A stretch of DNA of 64,000 bases. It comes from Poecilobothrus nobilitatus. Lineage: Eukaryota; Arthropoda; Insecta; Diptera; Dolichopodidae. The translations under genes and the position numbers were made by a program. Positions 1-10,887 of this stretch are shown in pieces (position 1 is the first letter of the stretch; every line of letters begins with the position of its first letter). Under the pieces are notes generated by a model. That model searched no databases. It was not told the DNA's origin and saw nothing but the letters and a program-made list of their open reading frames with translations. The DNA is taken from the NCBI GenBank assembly GCA_947095535.1, contig OX352774.1:215004965-215068964 (forward strand), given 5' to 3'.

Positions 1-98
1 GAAAAATAATCCACAAATTACAAGTGTTCCTTAATAGTTGTTTGCGAATAATATGCAAAATATTCTGACCACGAAGAATATCAAACACCGACCTGTGG

Positions 99-200
99 AC
101 TATGACCAATCAAAAACCCATAAACTTGATCATCAGAGAGAGGAAATACAACAGGATTGGCCACATACATTCACTGCACTACACCATTTTTGTTACAATA
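99..200 (+). pseudogene. Possible LINE 3' coding tail
   Basis: In the frame that passes through position 102 the sequence reads TNQKPINLIIRERKYNRIGH. This resembles the stretch near the C-terminus of many non-LTR retrotransposon polyproteins, where a basic run (KRK or RKY) is followed by WIGH or RIGH. The frame stays open to 305 but becomes low-complexity K/I/L sequence, so only the first third is persuasive. No poly(A) tail or target duplication was found, and the 5' part would lie outside the window. This is pattern recognition from memory of the family; a chance match is possible. Confidence 0.3.
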
Positions 201-521
201 AAATTAAGGAAAGTTGCTTATACAAAAAACCAAAAAATCCTGAAACTTTTCACTAAAATTATTCTAAATCTCTTATTTTATAAGGGTAGCATGCTTTTGT
301 TTTAACTATTTGTATGATTTTACGGCATAATCTACTACTCTATGATAACCGGATTTTAGATCTAAGACTTTTCAATTCATGTTGACTTAACTACTATAGT
401 TTAAGGGTATAGCATACATTTTCATAAATTAACTCAAAGATTGTTATGTTCAAATTCATCTTCAGGTTATCAACCAACTCAAAATAATCTTCTAATAAAG
501 AGTACTGAAAAATATTTTCCA

Positions 522-565
522 TGTGTGTGTGCGTGTGTGTGTTTGTGTGTGTATGTGTGTGTGGG
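522..565. repeat. (TG)n microsatellite
   Basis: An interrupted TG repeat of about 44 bases with single-base interruptions (C, T, A, G). It creates the His/Thr-rich open frame on the opposite strand (492-803), which is therefore not a gene. Confidence 0.9.
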
Positions 566-895
566 TATGGTTATGGACAAGTGTACAGCCTAAACGACCG
601 AGCAATATTTTTTTTATATTTAATGTTCTAACGTTAACATATCTCGGATTGATAAGCTTTTGAAGAAAATCGGACAACCGCAAGTGGTAGTTTACTAGTG
701 TAATTGTTAAGTTTTTTACGAATTGTTTGTAACAGGAAAATATTATGAGAAAAATTATTAAGAAAAAGTTGTTACACAAATAAAGAGAAACAAATTCGAA
801 CAACCATAGAACATTTTTTTATCCAACAAATTTTAAGTTATATTTAATTAAATACCATATAATTTTCTAAGTCCAAATTTCTTACATATTACAAC

Positions 896-1012
896 ATGCT
901 TACATTAATCTATGAAATTTCGTATTATGCTTTTCTTGTAATAGCGGTCGGTTCTGTGGTGGAGACAGCTGATTTGTTTTTTGAGGAAACTATGCTGGAA
1001 AACTTAAAATAA
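896..1012 (+). CDS. Possible 38-codon small ORF, unrecognised
   Basis: ATG at 896 opens 38 codons ending in TAA at 1010-1012. The product would have a hydrophobic N-terminal half (YYAFLVIAVGSVV) followed by an acidic tail (ETADLFFEETMLENLK). The stretch 943-1000 is clearly richer in G+C than its surroundings and uses GTC, GTG, GAG and CTG codons, unlike the chance frames here. A pyrimidine-rich TTTTCTTGTAATAG just before CGGTCGG could also be a splice acceptor, making this a terminal exon, or it could be a repeat remnant. No family is recognised. A 38-codon frame alone is not significant; the case rests on composition only. Confidence 0.15.
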   Translation: MLTLIYEISYYAFLVIAVGSVVETADLFFEETMLENLK

Positions 1013-4000
1013 TTGTTGCTACCAAATAGATTTTAAATTTTATTTAACTTTTATAAGTCCGTTGTCCCGCAGTAAATTAAAAAAAAATTATATTTGAGAA
1101 CGGAGGGCATTATAGAACAACTAAAAAGAAAAGGTCCATAAGTCCAGACATTTTCTTAGAAACTTAAAAAATAGAAAAATATTAAAATATAAGAATAGAA
1201 AGATTATAGAATAAATGTAAGAAAATACATAAAAAAAAAAATAAATAAAAAATAACAATAGTATATTTTGCCCATAACTGTAATGTTAATATTTTTCAAG
1301 TACTTTTAACAGGTTTTCAATTCAGGTGAACATCAAATCATAACCAATAGTTAAAAAAAAAAAAACAAGGAGTGAATGAAAAAAGAAGGAACAGCAAAAA
1401 AAAAATAATAAAAGATAAAAACAACATTAGGTTGAATCAAGTCAAGAGAACTTCCTCGTTTCAAGTTACTTTCATTCTTAAAAAACGAAAATTTTAAATA
1501 TATATATACAACAAGATTGTCAAAAAAGGATATTTTTTTTTATTGAAATTATTGTGCTTTTTTTTTTTAATTTATTGTGAGGTTTTGTTTTTAAAAAATT
1601 AGTTATATACCTTTATTATATATAAAAATTTCAAGTTAATTTTTGTCCAGACAATTGCAAAGATGAGACAAAATAAAAAAAAAATTGTAAAACACTATCT
1701 ACATAATCCATATACATATATATATTGTATATATGTAGTTTAACTATAAAATCTGTATATATTTTAATTAAAAGTGATTTGGAAATGTTGCTTTGTAATT
1801 TTATAAAACTTTTTTTGAATATTACTAAATTTTTGATTTAACAGTTTAAAAAAAATGACTTTCAATTGTTAAATCCACGCAGTTGCAGCACTGGTGTATT
1901 CGAGAAAACCAATTTTCTATGCATCGAAGCATGTTTCTATGTATGTTTTTTTTTAAGCTTTCATCATTTTAAGTTTTGTTTTTTTTTTTTTATAATTTGT
2001 GCTTAATATAAAATATTTTAGTAGTCATAGAATTATATTACTATACATCCTGAATAGGCGTATTGGAAAACGTATTGGAAGATGAAAAGAAAAAAGTCAT
2101 AGAATTACAGGATTTTTCGTGTATTTCATAGACTTATTTTGTGAAATTACTAATTCAATAAATTCTTACATCTATAAATTAATATAGTATTTATAAAAAT
2201 TAAGGCTTTATTATCTTGTCCTTTTTAGTTTATATCTCATTTAAGTTAATATCATCCAATTTTTTTTCAATGAAAACTGATTTTCATCAATTATTAAAAG
2301 TAACACTGCTGTTTTTTTTTTAAGCTTCATCAAATGTTTATTTTCTTTATAATTCATTATTATTTTTTTTTTTTTATATATAGAAAAATAATTCTTTTGT
2401 ACAATAAATGCTGTTTATAATATTAACTATCTATTTTAGCTGATATTTAATTAATTTTCATTAATTAACAATAAAAAATTATGATTATGTTTAAATTATC
2501 AATAATTTTGTTCAAACCAATAAAATTAAATTTAATCAAAAAACGAAAAGCGAAAATCAAAAACTCAGCTATTTATCAAAATTACAATAAAAATCAAAAA
2601 AAATTTTGACAAAATACTCAAAATTTTATTAATTTTTTTTAATAGCCTTCAAATAATCATAAATTTTCAATATTTTATTATGGTAAATTTATAGTCAAGC
2701 CTACAAATATATATCTAATAATTCATAGCTAAATCTTCCCAGTTCTATTAATATCTATATGTTTTTTTACCCCACAATCTTTTTATATTTTTATCTTAAT
2801 TTACTGATGTGATTACTCAATTTTTAAAAGTTTCTTTCATCTCACCTCACTTTCACAAAGTCCCACAGAATAAAAACAAAAAAACATCAAATTTTCATTG
2901 TTGAAGATCATTGATCTTGATCGTACAAACAAATATACGTATATGCAACAAGTTTAGTTTAAAATAACAAAAAACAAAAAATTATAACAACAAAAAAATA
3001 TTCAAAACAATAATCATTTAACAAAAATTATAAATATCCATATATTAAAATTAATTTAAAAAAAAAAAAAAAAAAAAAACTTTTAAAACAAATGTCAGTA
3101 ATTTGTCTCCATATTTTATGGATATTATCAACTTAACAAAATCTAAAGAATTTCCCTTTAAAATGAACTTTTGATCATTTTTTCTACTTTTTTTTTTTGT
3201 TTTTTTTTTTTTTACTTCTCATCAATACCAATAAACTAACAAGAGTTACTATACAAATTCATACTAACAAAATATTTAAAATATAAAACAAAAAAAAAAA
3301 AAAAACTTTTCATTTAGATTTTTATCATAATATTTTGGAATTTATAAAATGTTTTATATATTTTTGTCATTTTATTTTAATTTTTTTCTCTTTCATTTAT
3401 TTAGTATATCTTAAATTTGTTCGTTATATTATTTGTTTTATTTTTCTTTTTCTTTTATTTTTTTTTTTTTTTATTAAATATTATTATTAATATAAATAAT
3501 ATTTGTTTGGGTAACTTTTCACGCCTCTCTTCTCTGTTTTTAATCACTATACTATATAAGTATTATATAGGTATGGTATTATTTTTTTAGTTTTTTATTT
3601 ACAAGTGTTATCTTCAAGTGACAATATTTTATTAATTGCATTAATACTTATATCAGTTAAAAGTCTTTGATCACTGCATACTTTATTGTCAACCATTATT
3701 TATATAAAGATTTAAATTTTATTCTTGTCATCATTGTGGTCCGTATATAGTTTACTATATTGATTTTAAAAAGTCAAGACCATCAAAAACTTAATTTAAA
3801 ACTTGAAACTTTCATTACGAACTTTTCCTTGATTTAAATTTGCAATCTTATAATTTTTTTATCTTATTTTTTTTGAATTTTAGATTACGATTATTTCTGG
3901 AGACTCACCTTTTTTATCAGAATAAGCAATACATTAAAAAGGAAATTTTTAAAAATATTTTTTTTTTTATCATCTGTTCTTTTGATTTTTTTCAAATCTA

Positions 4001-4340
4001 TTGTGTTACAAATTTTTTTCAAAGAATGGCAACTCTCAAAATTATAAAATAAAAAATATCGAACAAACTATTTAATTGCATTGATAAGAAGTCAATAAAT
4101 ACGTTCGTTAGAATTCTTTGTAGGATATCACGCCAAAAACTACTTATAAAATTTTTACCCGGATCACAAAAATTATTCGAAAGTCTCGCGCTTTAAAAAA
4201 GAAACTTTTAGATAAGATTCTTTAAAAACAAAAGTACTTTAAGATACCTTAAAAACATAATTATTTTTTTCGAAAAACAAAAACTTATGGGTTAATAAAG
4301 AGTTAAGTGAATTAATTCAATTAATGAACACTAAATATGT
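1013..4340. other. AT-rich non-coding stretch, no gene seen
   Basis: Dominated by A and T runs, including a run of about 22 A at 3058-3079, and short AT microsatellites. A somewhat more complex patch at 1870-1925 (CACGCAGTTGCAGCACTGG and neighbours) is not assignable to any RNA or exon. The open frame at 3840-4052 is Phe/Leu-rich translation of T runs and is not supported as a gene. Confidence 0.6.
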
Positions 4341-4343
4341 TAT

Positions 4344-4370
4344 ACATGTTTGATTAACCGTCAAACATGT
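4344..4370. repeat. Perfect 10-bp inverted repeat (hairpin)
   Basis: ACATGTTTGA and TCAAACATGT are perfect reverse complements separated by TTAACCG. The flanks also pair loosely: ATTCAATTAAT near 4315 is complementary to ATTAATTGAAT near 4390, so an imperfect fold could span about 4305-4425. It may be a decayed fold-back element or a chance hairpin; precursor-RNA function cannot be judged here. Confidence 0.5.
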
Positions 4371-5838
4371 TTTTGTTCGTTATATTAAAATTAATTGAAT
4401 GTAATGGTTGACAATTCAATTAATTTAAATATTTTTTCGTTAGTGAATTTGATTATTCTTATATCAAGTAATATAACATGCATGTAATTTTAGAAAAGTT
4501 TTAATTGATTTAAATACATTTCATTTTAATCTAAATTATTTAAGTGTCTAATTCAAAGATAAAATCAAACTTTTCTTTCCTCTTAAACTCACTACTGTAA
4601 GTTATATTATAATTAACTCATTTAAATTATTTTTTTAATTAATCTATTCTAATTCTTAGTCCTTGGTATCAACATCTTTTTAATTACCAAAAAAAAAAAA
4701 AATCAAAATCTATAAAAATACCTTATAATATACAAGAACAATAATAATATTTTCGGTTGTCTTGAAAATCGATTACTTTTTATGGAAATTTAAATTATCA
4801 CCATATTTTTTTCATTTCCTCCTTACAAATTTTCTTAAATATTCATACCTTTTTTTTGTTATGGTCATTTTAATAATTCAAAAACAAAAAAAAAAAAATC
4901 AGTACTATTAAAAGTTTCTATCATCATGGCAGGGATCCATATATAATTTGATGAGAGTGTCAAAATTATCACCATTCAAAAAAATTAAAAATATTAAATC
5001 CCACAATTCTTTTCAAAAAAAAAAAGAAAACTTTTTTTTAAATCAAATTTCAATCAAATTCAATATAATATGAATCGATTGAAATCGATTGACAATTATT
5101 GTTATTAATAGCACTATAAGATTTTTTTATTGTATTTTTTTGTTTTTTTGTATTAACTTAAAACATCACCTACAATGACAAGTTAAACCAAGTTTCTTTT
5201 TTATTGAATTAAAAACTTAAAAAAAAAAATATTCTTGATTTAAACTTTATTATAATTCAAATGAATTCATTCAATAAATTGAAAGCGGTTGATGTTACTG
5301 ATATACTGGTTGATATGAAAATGAAGGAAATTAGTTAGAGTATTTTAAGATTTTATTATTGAAATTTAAATTAAGCCAAAAAATTGGTAAATGAAAATAT
5401 TGTTTTAAAAAAATGAATCATTGATAAGTCTAATCAACATATAGAACTCATTAAAATCCTTTAGGAAACTTTGATGTACACCCTGTACTTAAGTTTGTAA
5501 AATGCTTAGTTTTTAAGATGAGTGAATTAATAGAAAATATTTTTATTCTATATGTAAATTTAAATGATGAACATATAGGGTGGGTTCAGAAAAGCAGAAA
5601 AAAATACTCCTAACAAACGATTCAATAACATGTCACTTTCCAGTTCGAAAATCAAACGATTCACACGGAATACTAATATAACTAAAGTACACGGAAGTCC
5701 AACACTTTTGCTGAAGAGAATAGGCCCGAAATGTATTTCTATATAATATGTGTGTGAATTAACACAGAAAACATAGAAATTCCGTTTATCAATCTATAAA
5801 AAATCGTACACATTTCTGTGCAAATTAAATATGAAATT

Positions 5839-5990
5839 GGCGCCTCGGTGACGTAATGGGTAAGAGCGTATAAAATTCGCTGTAAACACCGAGGGAGTGT
5901 GGGTTCGAATCCCACTCACGTCCTAATAGTTAAGGTTGTGTAATTTCCAGTCCACATTTATGTGACAGAGAAATGCATTAAAAAAAAATA
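5839..5990 (+). mobile_element. SINE1 copy, tRNA-derived, internally deleted
   Basis: A short interspersed element of the family also found at 21112, 28254, 37131 and 56735. The head has an A-box-like region (ACGTAATGGGTAAGAGCG) and an excellent pol III B box (GGTTCGAATCC), so it would have been transcribed from an internal promoter and mobilised by LINE enzymes. The 3' end has the family's CACATTTATGTG motif, AGAGAAATGCATT and a short A tail. Compared with the other copies, about 45 bases between the CACGTC motif and GGTTGTGTAATTTCC are missing (the CCCTTACGAC...CACGCCTGAAAAGG segment). No clean target duplication could be defined, which suggests an old copy. Confidence 0.85.
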
Positions 5991-5994
5991 TATA

Positions 5995-6720
5995 AAATTA
6001 AGATGGAAAAAAGTAAGTATGATACAATATAATTTTTTTTTTTTAAATCTTCAAAATCCTTGTTTACCGAACTCATCTTATATAAAACTGTAATATATAT
6101 ATATATAATAGTATATAAAACATAAGCTTTTTAAAATTAAGTTTTTAAGAGACCAATGGTTTTTTGAACTCACTAATATTAAAAAAAAAACTACCTATCA
6201 AAAGTATTAACCTCTGATAAAACCTCATAAATCTCTTAATTAATGTATAATTTGAGTATAATTTGAAAAGTTAAAACAACGTATATAAAAAATGTCAAAA
6301 TTTATTAACACATCATTTATATAAATTATATTCAAATTATAAAACAAACAAATATCATATAATTAATAATCAGATGTCGAATGATTTATAATTTATATAT
6401 ATATATATATATATCAAAGTAATAAAATGTAATCTTCCTTACAATTTAAACTGTTCCATTTGATCTTTAGCATAATATAAATACATATTGTGTGTATACA
6501 GCGTCCATCACTCATAAAATTTCTTTTTTTTTTTGTTTTTTTTTTCATCCTTAATTTATGATTAGAAACAACTATTTCACATTAGATTTTATTTATTTAT
6601 TTATTATTTATCTTATCACAAATATTTACTATTGACAGCTGCTACATTTCTCTTAAGCATCTTCATCATTCATTGTTCAATCAAAAAATGCATCTTCTTT
6701 ATTTTTGATTTTTTCTACTT
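5995..6720. other. AT-rich non-coding stretch with AT microsatellite
   Basis: Contains an (AT)n microsatellite at about 6393-6414 and TTTA-type repeats at about 6585-6610. No exon-like or RNA-gene-like segment was seen. Confidence 0.6.
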
Positions 6721-7374
6721 TTTAGCACATTTTTAAAAAGAAAATTTGAAAAGTTTGTCTATTAGTTTCAATCTGTCCGTCCGCATATATCAAATTCTTC
6801 TTAACATTTGTTTAATCTAAAAACACCATAAGACTTGTGTACTTTTATAAATCAATGTGAGAGAACTTGTGTACTTTTATAAATCAATATCAACATTAGA
6901 TATACATGTTTTTTAAATTTAATATTTAAATGTACCCTTACCGTTATACCGTTTGCACCGTTATGTAAAAACAAAATTTTGCTAGATTTTACTTCTTTCA
7001 TAACTCTGGCACCGCGTTTTTAGATAGAGACTTCAAATTTTGAGAGATGGAAGATTTTTGAGAATTAATGTCTCAGAAAAGTTTTTTGTGCCACCTCCTG
7101 TTGAAGGGTTATTAAGGCTCAAAAATTAAAATTTTGCTATTTAAACATCTAAGTAAGGCTGTAGCTTAGGCATCTAAAAAAAAATTTTCAAAATAAATGC
7201 AAAAATTAAAGCTTTTAAATTATAATTTTACATGTGTTAATGGTTTTTCTTGATGTATGTAGTTGTTCCCTTATATAATATTGAAGAAAGTGTCTCTTCA
7301 TTTTTCAAATTTTCTCTGATATCACTTTTGAAAAATGTACGCATTTGAAAACCGTTGATTTACATTCTACTTCT
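6721..7374 (-). mobile_element. INE-like repeat, full-length minus-strand copy
   Basis: Both ends of the family are recognisable on the minus strand. The 5' end (7374 downward) reads GTAGAATGTAAATCAACGG and the 3' end (near 6721) reads GAAACTAATAGAC...AATGTGCTAAA, preceded by CGGACGGACAG. Between them is one copy of the internal unit, with the family phrases (on the plus strand) CACCGTTATGT, CATAACTCTGGCACC and AGGCTCAAAAATT. It has no coding capacity, so it is non-autonomous. A 32-bp tandem duplication (ACTTGTGTACTTTTATAAATC at 6833 and 6865) lies inside this copy. The Helitron/INE-like assignment is inferred from architecture; see the 14770 entry. Confidence 0.7.
6833..6889. repeat. 32-bp tandem duplication
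   Basis: ACTTGTGTACTTTTATAAAT with its CAAT continuation occurs at 6833 and again at 6865, so the period is 32. The two units are nearly identical, suggesting a recent slippage or repair event inside the older element. Confidence 0.85.
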
Positions 7375-10300
7375 TTTTTTTTGGATTTTCAAGTTCAACT
7401 TTTTGACAAACAAACACATTTATTTTGTTTTAAAAGTTAAAATGTGGTATATTTTATTAAGAGTTTTATTTCTCTCAATTACCGGTTCATGCACTTTGAT
7501 CTGTAGATATATATAGACAAAGACGGAACTCTTTTTATAAAATGCCAAAAATAATAAACAAAAAAAAAAACAAACAAAAAAGAAAACAAATTTACTTTAA
7601 TAAACTTATTTAGATGTGGTTGATAATTATTGTCCTTAAGTTTTTAAGGTTTAGAATTTTCTATTTCTAAAAATGTTTATTGTTTGTCTAGGTCTTTAAT
7701 GGAGTGGAAGTAAGTATGTATATATTAATTTTAACTTCTTCCTTATATTTTTATTTTTTTTTTTTTCAACTTTTGTTTAAGTGTTGTTAAATACTTATAT
7801 ATACAAACATACATATAGATCAATCTGGTTACAGTTTAGATAAATAATACACTGTTTTCCTGATTCTATAAAAATTTAAAGTATATATTCGAATTAATGT
7901 GAAATTAAAATTTTGAATGAGAAACCAATAAATAAACTTCAGATAAAATTAAATAAACAATTTTATAATGAAATATATAGTTTTTGACTTTTTATTATTA
8001 TTGTTTTTTTTTTGTTTTTTTTTTTGTTAATAATATCCTGTTGAAAAACAGTTGTATTTGTATGTATGATTTTTAATTATAAAATATAAATATAATACAA
8101 AAGAAAATACTAAAATATTTTCTTAGACTTTTCAAATGCTTTTACACAATAGATTGTATAAAATAACATATCCACTATAATAAAAAAGATACTTCAAAGT
8201 TTAAATAGTTTTATAAATAATATCTTACAAAGGATTAAATAAACACTTGAAAATATCAACTACAAATTAATGAATATTTTTTTATTAAAACCGTTTATCA
8301 CATTCTGTGACAAAAATTATTCTGTAAATTATTTTCTAGATTTATTTTAAAATTCCTTAATTTAAATCAAAATTACTTATCCATATAACTTTTCTAGGGA
8401 AAAGTACTGGAATTCTAAAGAAATCACAAATTGAACGAATTACAAGAAGCGGTACAAAAAATATTTATATTTACTTTATATGAGATACATTAATCCAAAG
8501 CAGAATTCCAGATTACCAGAGAGAACCACTGATCACACTATACAATAATTTTTCTTCCTTTGTATTTTTCCGTTTAAAATTAAATTAAAATTCCATTATA
8601 TTTAAATTTGAAGACAATATTTATTATTCATCCTGTATTATTTTTATTGATGAATAACATAAATGAAATTTTAATAATATTTATAAATCTATTGAGAGAA
8701 AAAAATTCCCTTTTTATTAAATTCGAAGAAACGTTGCCTAACATATTTTTGATTTTCGAAAATTAAAATTTCTCATTATAATAATTTCAGTTAACATTAT
8801 CAATAAAATTACACAAATACATTAAAACTATATGTATTTATAAATATCCTTTATTTATTTTGACTTTTATATTTTTTATCTTTAGCTTATCATATCAAAG
8901 CGCATGTCCTTCAAATATATTTCAATAATTTAAAAATAAGAATAACATCGAAAACTTAGCAACCAATGAAAATGAAAGAATTAAAATAGTATTACAAATA
9001 CATTTAAATCATATTAATACAAATACATATTTATATTTATTTATATTACATCCTTTTAACAAAAAAAAAAAAAAAGGATGGATACCCTTTTCTTTCTGTC
9101 AAATTAAAAGTTAAAAATGGTTGTTCAAATATTTTCCAAATAATTTTAGTTCCCCATAAAAGAAAAAAAAACAACAAACTTATAATTTCCTTTCCTTTCA
9201 AATTTAGAATATCCATAGAAAAACAACAACAAAAAATTATACTAAAGTATTTCCTATACCTCCCGTCGTATTGTGGATACTTCTCAGTCTTTGTTATGTC
9301 AAAAATTGTTAAAATTTATTTGTTTGATATTAAAATCCTTTGACAGTTCAAATTTATTTAAACATATAAGAATTTTTTATTTATTTTTTTTTTTTTTTAT
9401 TAGAGAGGGAATATTTACCGTTAAATAAAAAAAAAAATATAAAAAACTTTTGACAGTTATTTAGATAGCATGAAGAGTAAAAAAATTAAAAATCAAACTG
9501 TGTTTTAGAAACTTCTAAGAACATGTCGCATCAAATTCATTTGTTAGTACAACCATCATTTAGTATTTTTGGTCTTAAAGTAATTATTTCTTTTTTTTTT
9601 CATAATTTAATTTTAAAAGGAAATTTTAAATAAAGACAAAATGAAAACAAAAAATAAAGGACCTTGAACGAGTTTTTTTTTTTTTTTCATTTATTTTCTT
9701 TACTTTTATAGATGTCCTGCTGTTGTATTGACGACTTCTTAATTCAAAAAATTTTAAAACAGACTCATGTTAAATTTAAATTTAGTTTACCTTTAATGAT
9801 ACTAATTATGATAATCAATCATCCATATAATGTAAGACTTGTGATTAATACTACCAAAATTTTTCATTTAATTGGAGTTTGAAACATGGAGTTTTTAACT
9901 TTATTTATGGATACAAAAAGCTAAATAACCCAAAAATGGTTGATTATGCTAAAATAGAATTAAAAGTACTATAGTTTGAGTTTTAATTTGGTTAGCAATT
10001 TTAGTGAGACGTATCACAAGTGTATATATAACAGGATATGGCTAAATATGTAACTTAATAAGATAAAAAAAATTTTTTAGTCAAAAATCGATTGATTTAT
10101 TGTATAACAGCCATAAGACACGATTTATTTTTATAGGTATATAAAAATTAATATATGAATTTTTGGTTTTTTCTATTTTTTGCGTTCTCCTTCTAAGAAT
10201 AACTATAATAAAATCCATCAGTCATATCTTATTTTAAGCCTGTTAATTCTTTTCACTCCATTATTTTTCAGTTCATTAACGTTCAAAGTTCAATATATTT

Positions 10301-10458
10301 AATACAGTATTAGTTCGAATTGTTTTTTTTTTATGGTTAAAAGATAGATTGAAAATTTTTTTTTTATTTGAATCTCCGATATAGTCTTGTATCCTTAAAT
10401 TTTACGTTTTGTAAAATAGAGCTATCGACTATTTACCAATAATTTGCCTCAATTTGTT
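7375..10458. other. AT-rich non-coding stretch, no gene seen
   Basis: About 3 kb of A/T-rich DNA with many homopolymer runs. A slightly more complex patch at 8430-8560 has a 35-codon chance frame. No SINE, INE-like or LINE phrases were seen. Confidence 0.6.
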
Positions 10459-10887
10459 TTAAGAATACAGGCTAAAAGTACGTCTAATAAACGATCTCAA
10501 TGACACATTAACATTTTCTTTATTTGACCTGCGTCGTCTAATAGAAATACTTAATCTGTTTTATAGATATCTCATAACAGTGGATTTTTGATCTAATGGG
10601 ATTAAAAGTTTGACGCCTCCCATCAAAGCATTCCAAAGAGAAACAAGGAGAGCTTCTGCTGCCCACTCCTATATATAATTCAAATTTCCAGATGGCATGA
10701 ATTCGTTTGTTGCACGAACATCCCTAATGGAAAACCACCACTGAAAATAAATCCATAATACATGAATTATTAACACATTAGGACCATCTTTTTTCTTTTT
10801 GATGTTACTAGTATACCTCAAATTCATTCCCAAATCGTTTAATAATTTTGTAATCTGTCCTAAGGTAATCTTATTCTCTGTTTTCAA
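10459..10887 (-). pseudogene. Decayed protein-like frame, unidentified
   Basis: One minus-strand reading frame runs 143 codons from 10887 to a TAA at 10459-10461, with only two internal stops (TAG at codon 73, TAA at codon 109). At the base composition of this window about ten or more stops would be expected. The middle reads AAEALLVSLWNALMGGVKLL, IPLDQKSTVMRYL, then after a stop RRRRSNKENVNVSLRSF. The segment 10590-10760 is less AT-rich than its flanks. A splice-acceptor-like TTTATTTTCAG lies at about 10743, so part could instead be an exon in another frame (GGFPLGMFVQQTNSC). I do not recognise the family; a decayed transposase or polyprotein is as likely as a host gene. Confidence 0.2.

Noticed and set aside
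492..803. Minus-strand frame of 103 codons with a His/Thr repeat
   Set aside because: The His/Thr part is the TG microsatellite translated; the remainder has AT-rich chance composition and no family pattern.
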